Program-made: the position numbers and the translations under genes
The notes under the pieces: model-generated
The model's database searches: none
The model's input: the letters and a program-made list of their open reading frames with translations, nothing else
What the model was told of the DNA's origin: nothing
Assembly (NCBI RefSeq): GCF_000716715.1
Contig: NZ_JNYJ01000042.1
Span: forward strand, 12,833-76,832
Length of the DNA: 64,000 bases
DNA from: Dactylosporangium aurantiacum
GTDB lineage: Bacteria > Actinomycetota > Actinomycetes > Mycobacteriales > Micromonosporaceae
Direction of reading: 5' to 3'
Part shown: positions 56,947 through 64,000 of the stretch, one piece after another
Layout: each line of letters starts with the position of its first letter
Numbering within the stretch: position 1 is the stretch's first letter

Positions 56947-58664
56947 GCCGGGCCTGCCTGCATTGCCGGCTCGCGGTCGACCGCGCCGAACAGCGCGCGG
57001 TACCCGGGGGTGGACCACAGCGTGCGGTGCGGGGCGTAGCCGCGCACGCGGCCGGCGTCCAGCCACAGCACCAGGTCGGCGGCGGCGGCCGTCGCGGCGC
57101 GGTGCGTCACCACCAGGGTGGTCCGGCCGTGCCAGGTGTCCCGCACCGCGTGCGCGACCTCCGCGGCCGTGGCGGTGTCGAGGCTGCTCATGGCGTCGTC
57201 GAGGACGAGGACCCGGGCGGGCCGGGCGAAGGCGCGGGCCAGGCCGAGCCGCTGCCGCTCCCCGCCCGACAGCGGCGCGGCGCCGGGCGGGGTGTCGTAG
57301 CCGGCCGGCAGGCGCCGGACGAACGCGTCCGCGCGGGCCTCGCGGGCCGCCCGCACCACGTCCTCGTGGCGCAGGTCGGCGCCGGCGGCGATGGCCGCGC
57401 GGAGCGTGGCGCCGAACAGGTTGGGCTCCTCGAAGGCGTACGCCACGGCCGCCCGCACGTCATCGACCGGCACCGTGCGCAGGTCGTGCCCGTCGAGCAG
57501 CACCCGCCCGCCCGCCGGGTCGGCGAGCCGCCCGACCAGCGCCGCGAGCCGCGACTTGCCGGACCCGGACCGGCCGACGACGGCCACGTGGGTGCCCGCC
57601 GCGATGGTGCAGGTGACCTCGGCGCCGCCGGGCCCGTCGCCCGCCGTCGCGGCGGTGAGGCGGACCCGCTCGAAGGCCAGGTGGCCCGGGCCGGGCGGCA
57701 GTCGGACCGGACCACCCGGGTCAGGGGGTGCGGTGGTGAGCAGCTCGGCCAGGTTGCCGGCGCCGGGCAGGGCGTGCACCGCGGCGGCGAGCAGGTCGAC
57801 CTGCTCCAGCACCATGAGGGTCAGCTGGCTGTACAGCAGCACGGCCAGCACCGAGCCGGGGCTGAGCCGGCCCGCGACCGCGCTGAGCCCGGCGACGGCC
57901 AGGACCGCGGCGTTCAGCAGCGGGTCGAGCAGGCCCATGCGCCAGCCGACGTCGCGCTGGGCGCGCCAGGAACGGCGGCCCGCCGCGCGCAGTTCGCCGA
58001 GCGGGGCGAGGACGCGGCGCAGCTCGCGGTCCTGGGTGCCGAGCGCGGCGATGGTACGGGCGCCGCGGTGCGCATCGACGAGCAGGTCGGCCAGTGCGCC
58101 GCGGGCCGCGCGGTAACCGGCCTCCGGTGCGGCGCTGCCCCGCAGGAACGCCCGCACCACGAACCACGACGCGATCAGCTCGGCGGCGACCACGGCGGCG
58201 CAGCGCCAGTCGATGGTGCACAGCAGCACGAACGCGGCGAGGCCACCCATGGTGGTCACCGCGCAGCTCAGCACGACGCCCGCGATCCGGGCCGGGGTCT
58301 CGGCGTCGGACGAGCAGCGGGCCAGCAGCTCCCCGTCGCGGTAGCGGGTGTCGTACGGCGGCACGCGCATCGCCGTGACGAACGCCGCGCCGCGGTGGCG
58401 GGCCGTCGTCGCGCTGGCCCGGTCGGCGGCGGCCCGGCTGGCCAGCGCCGCGCCGGCGAGCGCCCCGGCGAGCAGCAGCGCGAAGACCAGCACGGGCCGG
58501 GCCGCCGGGCCCCGGCCGGACATGCTGTCGACCACGGCGGCGAGGGCCATCGGGGCGCCGATCCCGCACCCGGTCGCCGCGGCGAGCCCGAGCCCGCCGA
58601 GCGCGGTGCGGCCCGGGTGGTGGCGCAGCAGGTCCCGGGCGATGAGTCGGTACACGGTCGGCAT
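56943..58664 (-). CDS. ABC exporter half-transporter, lanthipeptide cluster (first)
   Basis: 573 residues from ATG 58664 (GGAG 6 bases before; GTG 58676 is an alternative). Membrane domain ~10-300, ATPase ~320-560 with GRSGSGKSRLAA, LSGGERQRLGLA, VLVLDDAMSSLDT and VVTHRA. Walker B ends DD rather than DE, so the catalytic Glu after Walker B is replaced by Asp. One degenerate site is common in heterodimeric exporters. No peptidase domain. A hairpin separates it from the precursor genes. Confidence 0.92.
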   Translation of the reverse strand: MPTVYRLIARDLLRHHPGRTALGGLGLAAATGCGIGAPMALAAVVDSMSGRGPAARPVLVFALLLAGALAGAALASRAAADRASATTARHRGAAFVTAMRVPPYDTRYRDGELLARCSSDAETPARIAGVVLSCAVTTMGGLAAFVLLCTIDWRCAAVVAAELIASWFVVRAFLRGSAAPEAGYRAARGALADLLVDAHRGARTIAALGTQDRELRRVLAPLGELRAAGRRSWRAQRDVGWRMGLLDPLLNAAVLAVAGLSAVAGRLSPGSVLAVLLYSQLTLMVLEQVDLLAAAVHALPGAGNLAELLTTAPPDPGGPVRLPPGPGHLAFERVRLTAATAGDGPGGAEVTCTIAAGTHVAVVGRSGSGKSRLAALVGRLADPAGGRVLLDGHDLRTVPVDDVRAAVAYAFEEPNLFGATLRAAIAAGADLRHEDVVRAAREARADAFVRRLPAGYDTPPGAAPLSGGERQRLGLARAFARPARVLVLDDAMSSLDTATAAEVAHAVRDTWHGRTTLVVTHRAATAAAADLVLWLDAGRVRGYAPHRTLWSTPGYRALFGAVDREPAMQAGPA

Positions 58665-58695
58665 GGTTCGCTCCACAGTGGACGCGGTGGTGGCC

Positions 58696-58732
58696 GGTGG
58701 TGGGCCCGTCCGGTGTGCACGGGCCCACCACC
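58696..58732 (-). terminator. Intra-operon hairpin between precursor and exporter genes
   Basis: GGTGGTGGGCCCGT (58696-58709) and ACGGGCCCACCACC (58719-58732) form a perfect 14-bp stem with a 9-base loop. It starts 17 bases after the last precursor stop and ends 32 bases before the exporter start. No T-run. It may stop most transcripts after the precursor genes or protect their 3' end. Confidence 0.65.
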
Positions 58733-58748
58733 TGCGCTCAGGCCGGGA

Positions 58749-58874
58749 TCAGTTCGTCTTGCAGGTGCCCCCGCAGGACACCCCGCCGCACGTGAACGTG
58801 CAGCACTCCTGCGGAGCACCGGGCGCGTCCTGGTCGGCCGGGACGGCCTGCAGCGCCATCACGTCGATGGTCAT
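58749..58874 (-). CDS. Lanthipeptide precursor A1
   Basis: 41 residues, ATG 58874 with GGAGGTG 8 bases upstream. The leader holds DVMALQAVPADQDAPGAP; VMALQ fits the hydrophobic-x-LQ motif of class III leaders. The core is ECCTFTCGGVSCGGTCKTN: five Cys and five Ser/Thr. Codon use is normal for the region and the frame is conserved in three neighbouring copies, which supports a real gene. It should be dehydrated and cyclised by the synthetase encoded upstream. Third precursor in transcription order. Confidence 0.88.
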   Translation of the reverse strand: MTIDVMALQAVPADQDAPGAPQECCTFTCGGVSCGGTCKTN

Positions 58875-58934
58875 CGCGTTTCACCTCCTCTCCGGTCGGA
58901 TCGGTCAGGGCGGCGCCGGTGGGCTGCCCGGCGG

Positions 58935-59060
58935 TCAGTTCGTCTTGCACGTCGCGCCGCAGGACAGCCCGCCGCACGTGTACGAGCAGCACGCCACCGG
59001 CGCGCCCGGGGCGTCCTGGTCGGCCGGGACGGCCTGCAGCGCCATCACATCGATGCTCAT
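58935..59060 (-). CDS. Lanthipeptide precursor A2
   Basis: 41 residues from ATG 59060, GGAGGTG upstream. The leader is almost identical to A1 (Ser2 for Thr2). The core ACCSYTCGGLSCGATCKTN keeps all five Cys, the SC and TC pairs and the TCKTN end, but differs in the variable positions. It is 60 bases from A1 and 65 from A3, consistent with tandem duplication and divergence. Confidence 0.88.
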   Translation of the reverse strand: MSIDVMALQAVPADQDAPGAPVACCSYTCGGLSCGATCKTN

Positions 59061-59100
59061 TGGGATCTTCACCTCCTCTCGCCAGTCGATCGGTCAGGTG

Positions 59101-59122
59101 CGGCGCGGTGGTCACCGCGCCG
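59101..59122 (-). terminator. Hairpin between precursors A3 and A2
   Basis: CGGCGCGGTG (59101-59110) and CACCGCGCCG (59113-59122) are exact complements with 2 bases between them; a stable form has about 9 pairs and a 4-base loop. It lies 3 bases after the A3 stop. It could stabilise or end part of the synthetase-A3 message. Confidence 0.5.
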
Positions 59123-59125
59123 GGC

Positions 59126-59248
59126 TCAGTTCGTCCGGCAGGTGTTGGTGCAGGTGTTGGTGCACGTCCACTCGCAGCACTCCTGCGGTGCGCCGGGCGC
59201 CGCCTGGTCGGCCGGGACGGCCTGCAGCGCCATGACGTCGACAGTCAT
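59126..59248 (-). CDS. Lanthipeptide precursor A3
   Basis: 40 residues. ATG 59248 overlaps the synthetase stop as TGATG; a GAGGAGGTG site is inside the synthetase end. The leader matches A1/A2 (DQAAPGAP). The core ECCEWTCTNTCTNTCRTN is more regular, with three TC units spaced four residues apart, and one residue shorter. The overlap ties it to the synthetase gene and strengthens the call. Confidence 0.88.
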   Translation of the reverse strand: MTVDVMALQAVPADQAAPGAPQECCEWTCTNTCTNTCRTN

Positions 59249-62001
59249 CAGATACTCACCTCCTCGCCGGTACGGGCGGCAACGGACGCGGCGGCCTTTT
59301 CGGCGGCCTTCGCACCGCCCTGCGTCGTGGCCTTCGCGGTGGGCGGCACCGGCGGGTGGAACAGGCGGTCGCCGCCGTACCGCAGCCGGATGAGCAACGC
59401 CAGTGGGCCGGCGGCGCCGACCCCGTAGGAGGCCGAGAACTCGGTGCCGGACTCGTTCATGAGCACGGGCCGGCCGTCGAGGTAGACCCGTTCGGCCCAC
59501 AGCCGGTCCGCGAGGCGCCGCGCCCAGTCCGCGAACTCGTCCAGCCCCGTGGCGGCGGCCAGGTCGAGCAGGAACTCGCCGTTGCCGGCCAGCCCGTGGC
59601 AGTGCGAGACGCCGACGTCGCAGCGGGTCGCGATGACGGCGCGACCGGCGGCGACGGCGGCCTCGCCGTAGCGGGTCTCGCCCGTGGACGCGTAGGCCCG
59701 GGCCAGGAACGTGCCGACACCGGCGGCGCCGTTGCACCACCAGGTGTGCATCGAGTCCGAGCCGGGCTTGTCGCTCCAGTACGCCGCGTCGCCGCGCCGG
59801 ACGGCGACCGCGACCAGTTCGTCCGCGCAGTCGCGGGCGGCGGCGGCGAAGTCGTCCCGGCCGGTGTGCGCGGCCACGGCGAGCAGGAACGCGCCGATGC
59901 CGGCGGTGCCGTGCGCGTAGCCGTGCGAGCGCAGGCCGGCCAGCTCGGAGTCGAACCCGGCCGGCACCGTCCAGCCGGTGGCGCCGGGGTCCCGCGCGGC
60001 CAGGATCGCCTCGGCGCAGCGGACCGCCCGCCGGGCCGGCCCCGGATCCCCGGACCGGCCGGCGAGGTGCAGCAGGGCCGTGCCGAGGCCCGCGAGTCCG
60101 TGGGTCTGGTCCGGGTTCGGCCACACCGTCGGCAGGCTGCCGGCGAGGGCGAGCGCCCGGTCGGTGAGGTCGGGCCGTCCGAATGCGACGCCTGCCTCGT
60201 ACAGCGCCCAGGCGGTACCCGAGAAGCCGAAATACAGCCCGGGAAGCCGGTGCGGAGCGGTGTCGAGGTGCCGGGTGAGCCGCCGCAGCACGATCGGGGC
60301 GAGCTCGTCGACCAGGCCGCCGATCACCCCCGCGACGCCGTGCCGGCGCAGGTCGCTGAGCACCGCGAGCACGCCGGCACCGCCGTGCTGCACGGCGCAC
60401 GGCTCGGCCAGCTCGCCGAAGCCGTGCTCCGGCCACAGCCGGGCACCCGGGCCGGGGGTCACCGTCGCGGCGAGGTGCCCGAGCACGCCGCCGACCAGAT
60501 CCTCCCACCAGCCGCCGTCATGCGGGGCGTCGGCGCCGGCCGGTGCGACCGCGACGGCGAGCGCCCCGCGGGCGACGGCGATCACCTCGTCGAGCGGCAG
60601 GCGCTCGGCCGGTTCGGCGCGCAGCAGGCCGGTCACGATCCGGTGCACCGGCCCCGAGAGCGGCACCGGCACCGAGGGGACACCGGCCCGGCCGGCGACG
60701 CGTTCCTCGAGCGTGCGGCGCGGCGGCTCGTCGAGCGCCAGCCTCGGGGACCGCCGGGTCGCGTGGAACAGCACGAGGGCGCCCAGCGAGTAGAGGTCGG
60801 CGGTGGCGGCCACGGGCGCGGCCCGGAACTGCTCCGGCGCGCTGAAGCCCGGCGTGCCGTGGCGTTCCCCGTGGACCGGGTCCGCGGCCCCTGGCCCGGT
60901 GTGCCGCGCGGCCAGCTCCAGGTCGATCAGCCGCAGCGTGCCGTCCGGCAGCATCAGGACGTTGTTGGGGCTCAGGTCGCGCAGCACGACGCCGCGCCCG
61001 TGCACCGCCTTGAGGATGCGGGCCAGCCGCAGCGCGAGGTGCAGCGTGTCGGCGGGCTCCGGCGGCGGCTCCGCGGCGCGTACCGACGCCGCACCCACCT
61101 CCGACAGCGTCCGGCCGTCGAGGTACTGCTCGACCAGGAACGCGTGGCCACCCTGCTCGAACTCCTCGACGAACTCGGGGACCACGCCCAGCCCCGCCAG
61201 CTGCCGCAGCACGGCTGCCTCGTGCCGCAGGTAGTCACGCGCGTCGCGGTGCTCGGCGTCGGTGCCGACGTGCGGCCGGCCCTCCTTGACGAGCACGGTG
61301 CCGCCGGTCGTGCGGTCCAGGGCGCGGTACACGCCGCCCTTGTTCGCGTGCCGGATCGCGGCGCGCACCTCGTAGCGGTCGTTGAGCAGCACCCCGCCAC
61401 TCCCGCCGGCGACCGGCGGCGCCGCGGCGAAGGGCAGCTCCGCCCACGCCGGCGGGTCGAACACGGCCGGTCGCTTGTCCTCGACCGGGTTGGTCTCGGG
61501 GTCCAGGACGCAGTCGCGGTACGTGCCGTCGTTGCCGAGCACCCGGAAGCCGTCGAACGCGCCGTACCGGTAGTGCACGAGGCTGCCCGGCAGGTACGCC
61601 CGGTCGGACAGGATCACCGGCCCCGGCAGCCCCACCGTCGCGTCGTGCAGCCGCTCCGCCAGCTCGACGAACGTGGCCCGTTCCAGCGGGTACACGGTGA
61701 TGAACTTGCCCGACTGCCCCCTGGGACAGTGGAAGTCGGTGAGCCGCTCGACGTCCTTGACCGTGCTGGCGAACTTGAACGACGCCCCGGCCGCGACGAT
61801 GATGTCGAGACACCGGCGCAGCACCTCGGGCGCGGACCACACGGTGGCCGACACGTGCAGCTTCCAGCCCTGCACCCGCTCCGGCCGGCCGGGCGGGTCG
61901 AGCACCGTCCACATGTCCCGCCTGGTGACCGTCCAGCCCTCGAGCCGGCAGGCGTCGATCCGGTCGGCCACGAGACTCGGCGGCTCTGGCAGTTCTGACA
62001 T
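59248..62001 (-). CDS. LanKC/LanL-type lanthipeptide synthetase with zinc ligands retained
   Basis: 917 residues from ATG 62001 (GAGGAAG upstream). Residues ~1-200 are a RamC-like lyase part (GWKLHVSAT, ASFKFASTVKDVERL, GKFITVYP, GSLVHYRYGAF). A Ser/Thr-kinase domain (~225-480) has VLVKEGRP and LRDLSPNNVLML. A LanC-like cyclase follows (~540-900) with WWCNGAAG (Cys756) and HCHGLAGN (Cys801, His802). These three are the zinc ligands of LanC. Class III LanKC enzymes usually lack them, while class IV LanL enzymes keep them. So it phosphorylates and dehydrates Ser/Thr and likely uses zinc to form the thioether rings. Class III versus IV is unresolved. Confidence 0.92.
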   Translation of the reverse strand: MSELPEPPSLVADRIDACRLEGWTVTRRDMWTVLDPPGRPERVQGWKLHVSATVWSAPEVLRRCLDIIVAAGASFKFASTVKDVERLTDFHCPRGQSGKFITVYPLERATFVELAERLHDATVGLPGPVILSDRAYLPGSLVHYRYGAFDGFRVLGNDGTYRDCVLDPETNPVEDKRPAVFDPPAWAELPFAAAPPVAGGSGGVLLNDRYEVRAAIRHANKGGVYRALDRTTGGTVLVKEGRPHVGTDAEHRDARDYLRHEAAVLRQLAGLGVVPEFVEEFEQGGHAFLVEQYLDGRTLSEVGAASVRAAEPPPEPADTLHLALRLARILKAVHGRGVVLRDLSPNNVLMLPDGTLRLIDLELAARHTGPGAADPVHGERHGTPGFSAPEQFRAAPVAATADLYSLGALVLFHATRRSPRLALDEPPRRTLEERVAGRAGVPSVPVPLSGPVHRIVTGLLRAEPAERLPLDEVIAVARGALAVAVAPAGADAPHDGGWWEDLVGGVLGHLAATVTPGPGARLWPEHGFGELAEPCAVQHGGAGVLAVLSDLRRHGVAGVIGGLVDELAPIVLRRLTRHLDTAPHRLPGLYFGFSGTAWALYEAGVAFGRPDLTDRALALAGSLPTVWPNPDQTHGLAGLGTALLHLAGRSGDPGPARRAVRCAEAILAARDPGATGWTVPAGFDSELAGLRSHGYAHGTAGIGAFLLAVAAHTGRDDFAAAARDCADELVAVAVRRGDAAYWSDKPGSDSMHTWWCNGAAGVGTFLARAYASTGETRYGEAAVAAGRAVIATRCDVGVSHCHGLAGNGEFLLDLAAATGLDEFADWARRLADRLWAERVYLDGRPVLMNESGTEFSASYGVGAAGPLALLIRLRYGGDRLFHPPVPPTAKATTQGGAKAAEKAAASVAARTGEEVSI

Positions 62002-62026
62002 GGCGGCTTCCTCAGCGTCGGCATCA

Positions 62027-62104
62027 GCGGCAAGAGCCACCTTGCCGCCCCGGCCCTCACCGCACCCCCGATCCCGGACCGCGACGGACACCACCGGACA
62101 CCAC
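62027..62104. promoter_or_regulatory. Upstream region of the synthetase: hairpin and 10-bp tandem repeat
   Basis: GCGGCAAG-AGCCAC-CTTGCCGC (62027-62048) is a perfect 8-bp hairpin 26 bases before the synthetase start. CGGACACCAC occurs twice in direct succession (62085-62104). They lie in the 144-base gap between the synthetase and a divergent small membrane protein gene, where the cluster promoter must be. Confidence 0.35.
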
Positions 62105-62145
62105 CGGAAATCCCCGGAAGTGACGCGCACCTCGTCGGCCGAGCC

Positions 62146-62499
62146 ATGTTCCGCGCCGGCGGCCTGTACAACGCGGACGGCAACGCCGCGCCGCTGCAGC
62201 GGCTGGTCCCGGCCGTCACACCGCCCACGCCACCCCCGGCGCCGACCCTCTACGGCGTACGGGTCGGCACGCTGGCCGTGATCGCGATCCTGTGCCAGGC
62301 GGTCGCCGGCGTGGCTCTGGCAGCGGCCGGCGGACCGTGGTGGTGGGCGCTCGCCGCGTACGCGCTGACCGCGTTCGTCTGGGGCGTCTGGCGAGACCAG
62401 GCCCGCGACCTGCCGAACCTGCCGACACTGGCGCTCCTCACGATGGCCGCCGCAGTGCCCGCCAGCGCCGGACTCACGGTCTGGGCCGTGACGCGGTGA
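62146..62499 (+). CDS. Small hypothetical membrane protein
   Basis: 117 residues from ATG 62146, no good ribosome site. About 35 Pro/Ala-rich residues are followed by three hydrophobic segments (~39-60, 64-80 and 92-114), including QAVAGVALAAAGGPWWWALAAYALTAFVWG. No family recognised. It is divergent from the lanthipeptide synthetase and could be linked to it, but nothing in the sequence proves this. Confidence 0.6.
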   Translation: MFRAGGLYNADGNAAPLQRLVPAVTPPTPPPAPTLYGVRVGTLAVIAILCQAVAGVALAAAGGPWWWALAAYALTAFVWGVWRDQARDLPNLPTLALLTMAAAVPASAGLTVWAVTR

Positions 62500-62504
62500 C
62501 GGCG

Positions 62505-63035
62505 ATGTCCGCGTGTACAGCCTTGCCGATCCGGGCGCTGCCGATACCGCAACCTCCCGCCGATCTCGGCGGCCGAGCCGAGTTGACCCGGCAACGGCAC
62601 GCCGAGATCCATGCGTTGCTCGCCGAAGGCATCGGCACCACCGCGATCTGCCACGCACTCGACCTCGACGGCAAGACCGTGCGCCGCTACAAACTGGCCG
62701 CGACCGCCGATGAACTGCTCACCGAACCCATCCGCAGAACGCGAAACTCGACGAGCACACCGCCTGCCTGGTCGGACGCTGGGGGCGGGGCTGCACCAAC
62801 GCTGCCTGGCTGACCGCCGAACTGCACGATCGCAGCAGACAGGACCAAGCCGACCTGGACGTCATCCTGCACCGCTGCCCTCAAGGACGACGACGCCGTC
62901 CGCCACGGCCGCACGCTCCACTGGAGCAGCGGCGAGGTGGAGGGAAACGTCTGCCGGCTCAAAGCCGTCCAACGCCAGATGTTCGGCCGCGCCAAGTTCG
63001 ACCTTCTCCGCCGCCGCGTCATCCTCGCCGAGTAG
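62505..63035 (+). pseudogene. Decayed ISL3-family transposase remnant
   Basis: The first part reads RQRHAEIHALLAEGIGTTAICHALDLDGKTVRRYK in frame from 62505 up to about 62740, an HTH of ISL3-type transposases. A frameshift then moves the coding sense to another frame (ACLVGRWGRGCTNAAWLTAEL), and a further shift gives the C-terminal block GRTLHWSSGEVEGNVCRLK followed by RQMFGRAKFDLLRRRVILAE, ending at TAG 63033-63035. The large catalytic middle is missing. It is a dead remnant beside the lanthipeptide cluster; no clear terminal inverted repeats seen. Confidence 0.75.
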
Positions 63036-63210
63036 CCCTCGGGCCAGCCATTCACGAACTTCGTGCCAGAGCCAGTATTCACTGGCCGCAGACACCGGTA
63101 CCGTTGGCGACCGCCACCGGTACACCGGCGCCGGCGGTGGAGATCAAGGAAAGCTACTGCCTGCAGTACGGCGGAATGCGTCCGCCCACCCAGCAGGAGG
63201 TGGGGACCCG

Positions 63211-63663
63211 TCATTCCAGGCCGAAGTCGGCGGGCCTTTCGGCAGCTTTGGCTCTGAACGCAGCCTCCAAGGCCTCATCCTGGGGACCGAGGAGGGTATG
63301 CAGATCATGTTGCCTGGACTCGGCGTGGTCACCGTCCAGGTCGTGCTCGATGAGGTCTGCTACCAACGCGGCGAGTTCCGTCAATCCGAAGTACCACATC
63401 GCGTCCATTGCTCGCTGCAGACGGAAGGGCTCGTTCACCTCGACAGCGAAGCCCAATCCGCCACCCATCGCTGAGTTGTAGACCCGCAGCAGGTACGAGA
63501 GCTGCACGATGCCGCGCGGAGTGCCTTCGGGAGCCTCGCCGTCCGCGCCGACGTCAGCGGCACGATTCCAGATGATGTCCAGTTCATCCAGGCCGGCGCG
63601 CCTCCACACCTCCTCCATCTCATCCACGGCGCACCTGAGTCTGATGCGAGCGGCTTGTGTCAC
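63211..63663 (-). CDS. Hypothetical protein, DUF4375/DMP19-like
   Basis: 150 residues from GTG 63663, weak ribosome site. Mostly helical, with YLLRVYNSAMGGGLGFAVEVNE followed closely by RLQRAMDAMWYFGLTELAALV. The order resembles DUF4375/DMP19-like proteins (an N-terminal helix, a short loop with Gly-Gly, then LxxAxxAxxxxGL). No signal or membrane segment. Function unknown; some relatives act as DNA mimics or immunity proteins. Confidence 0.55.
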   Translation of the reverse strand: MTQAARIRLRCAVDEMEEVWRRAGLDELDIIWNRAADVGADGEAPEGTPRGIVQLSYLLRVYNSAMGGGLGFAVEVNEPFRLQRAMDAMWYFGLTELAALVADLIEHDLDGDHAESRQHDLHTLLGPQDEALEAAFRAKAAERPADFGLE

Positions 63664-63876
63664 GGGGTCGAGATCGGATCACGAACGCAGGGTATCGGGC
63701 GCGCAACGCCTGCCGTCGGCGCACGTCAACCAAGCTCAGGTACACGGATCTGGGCGATGAGAGCGCGTTCGATCACGCGTCGTCTGCGGGGTCGGACGTG
63801 CGTGCACCGCGTCCGGGAGGGGCCGCGCGTCCAGAGTGACGAGGACGTGCGGCGCTTCGGAGGAACCCCGCGTGCT

Positions 63877-64000
63877 TCAGCGGGCCAGGCGGTCCAGCAG
63901 CTCGCCGAGCAGCGCGTGTTCGCCGGGGGTGAGGTCGCCCGGGTCGTTGTCGACCAGTGCGCGCAACGTCAGTGCGGCGTTCGCGCGGGTTGTGGGGGCG
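63877..64000 (-). CDS. C-terminal end of a gene entering from the right edge
   Basis: On the minus strand the frame is open from base 64000 to TGA at 63877-63879, reading TTRANAALTLRALVDNDPGD then LTPGEHALLGELLDRLAR. It could be the end of a MarR-type regulator, whose last helix often reads LTPxExxxLxxLLxxL, but 40 residues are too few to decide. Confidence 0.5.
   Translation of the reverse strand, partial: APTTRANAALTLRALVDNDPGDLTPGEHALLGELLDRLAR

Overview
The window is very GC-rich, with GTG starts, strong third-position GC bias, many ATGA/GTGA gene overlaps and a typical actinomycete gene set (LAL regulator, WYL regulator, ricin-lectin-tailed polysaccharide hydrolases, class III/IV-type lanthipeptide synthetase, PucR-type HTH). 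It looks like chromosomal DNA of a filamentous actinomycete, perhaps of the Micromonosporaceae. That placement is an inference from content; no rRNA, tRNA or other phylogenetic marker was found.

Layout. 1-1766: two-component system on the minus strand, kinase cut by the window edge. 1874-4676: fused ferredoxin/ferredoxin-reductase plus cytochrome P450. 4812-5756: a PhoD phosphatase gene that appears internally deleted. 5931-6503: SMI1/KNR4-like protein. 6556-11240: secreted polysaccharide-degradation island (GH5 with ricin lectin, CE1-type esterase with ricin lectin, GH13 alpha-amylase). 11273-15113: WYL regulator divergent from an ABC exporter and a PucR-type regulator, with a 19-bp palindrome between them. 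15151-20281: alpha/beta hydrolase, CapA-like protein, tandem SpoIIAA-like protein, Hsp20 and a secreted beta-helix protein. 20634-27448: fused HyuA-HyuB hydantoinase/oxoprolinase, a SHOCT membrane peptide and a P2-type ATPase that resembles animal Na+/K+ pumps.

27508-39186 is a single tightly overlapping minus-strand operon for scavenging cell-wall amino sugars: solute-binding lipoprotein, two Dpp-type permeases, a double ATPase, an unassigned TIM-barrel hydrolase-like protein, an RpiR/SIS regulator, MurQ etherase, a BadF-type (MurK-like) kinase and a secreted GH20 hexosaminidase. The expected route is uptake, phosphorylation to MurNAc-6-P, then cleavage to GlcNAc-6-P plus D-lactate. The first gene has a rare TTA codon at position 4.

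39338-39984 holds two small DUF202 membrane proteins. 40043-49899 is a minus-strand [NiFe]-hydrogenase operon (hypF-hypC-hypD-hypE, then four cytosolic group-3b-like subunits, an embedded cyclic-nucleotide-fold protein without an HTH, and the maturation protease). No hypA or hypB is present in the window. A large AAA/LuxR regulator (50188-53433) is divergent from it.

54657-62001 is a lanthipeptide cluster: one LanKC-like synthetase whose cyclase domain keeps the zinc ligands, three tandem paralogous 40-41-residue precursors with five cysteines each, two half-size ABC exporters and a DUF3105 membrane protein. Hairpins lie after the first and third precursor genes. I regard this cluster and the MurNAc operon as the most interesting parts. 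The right end (62146-64000) carries a small membrane protein, a decayed ISL3-type transposase, a DUF4375-like gene and a gene cut by the window edge.
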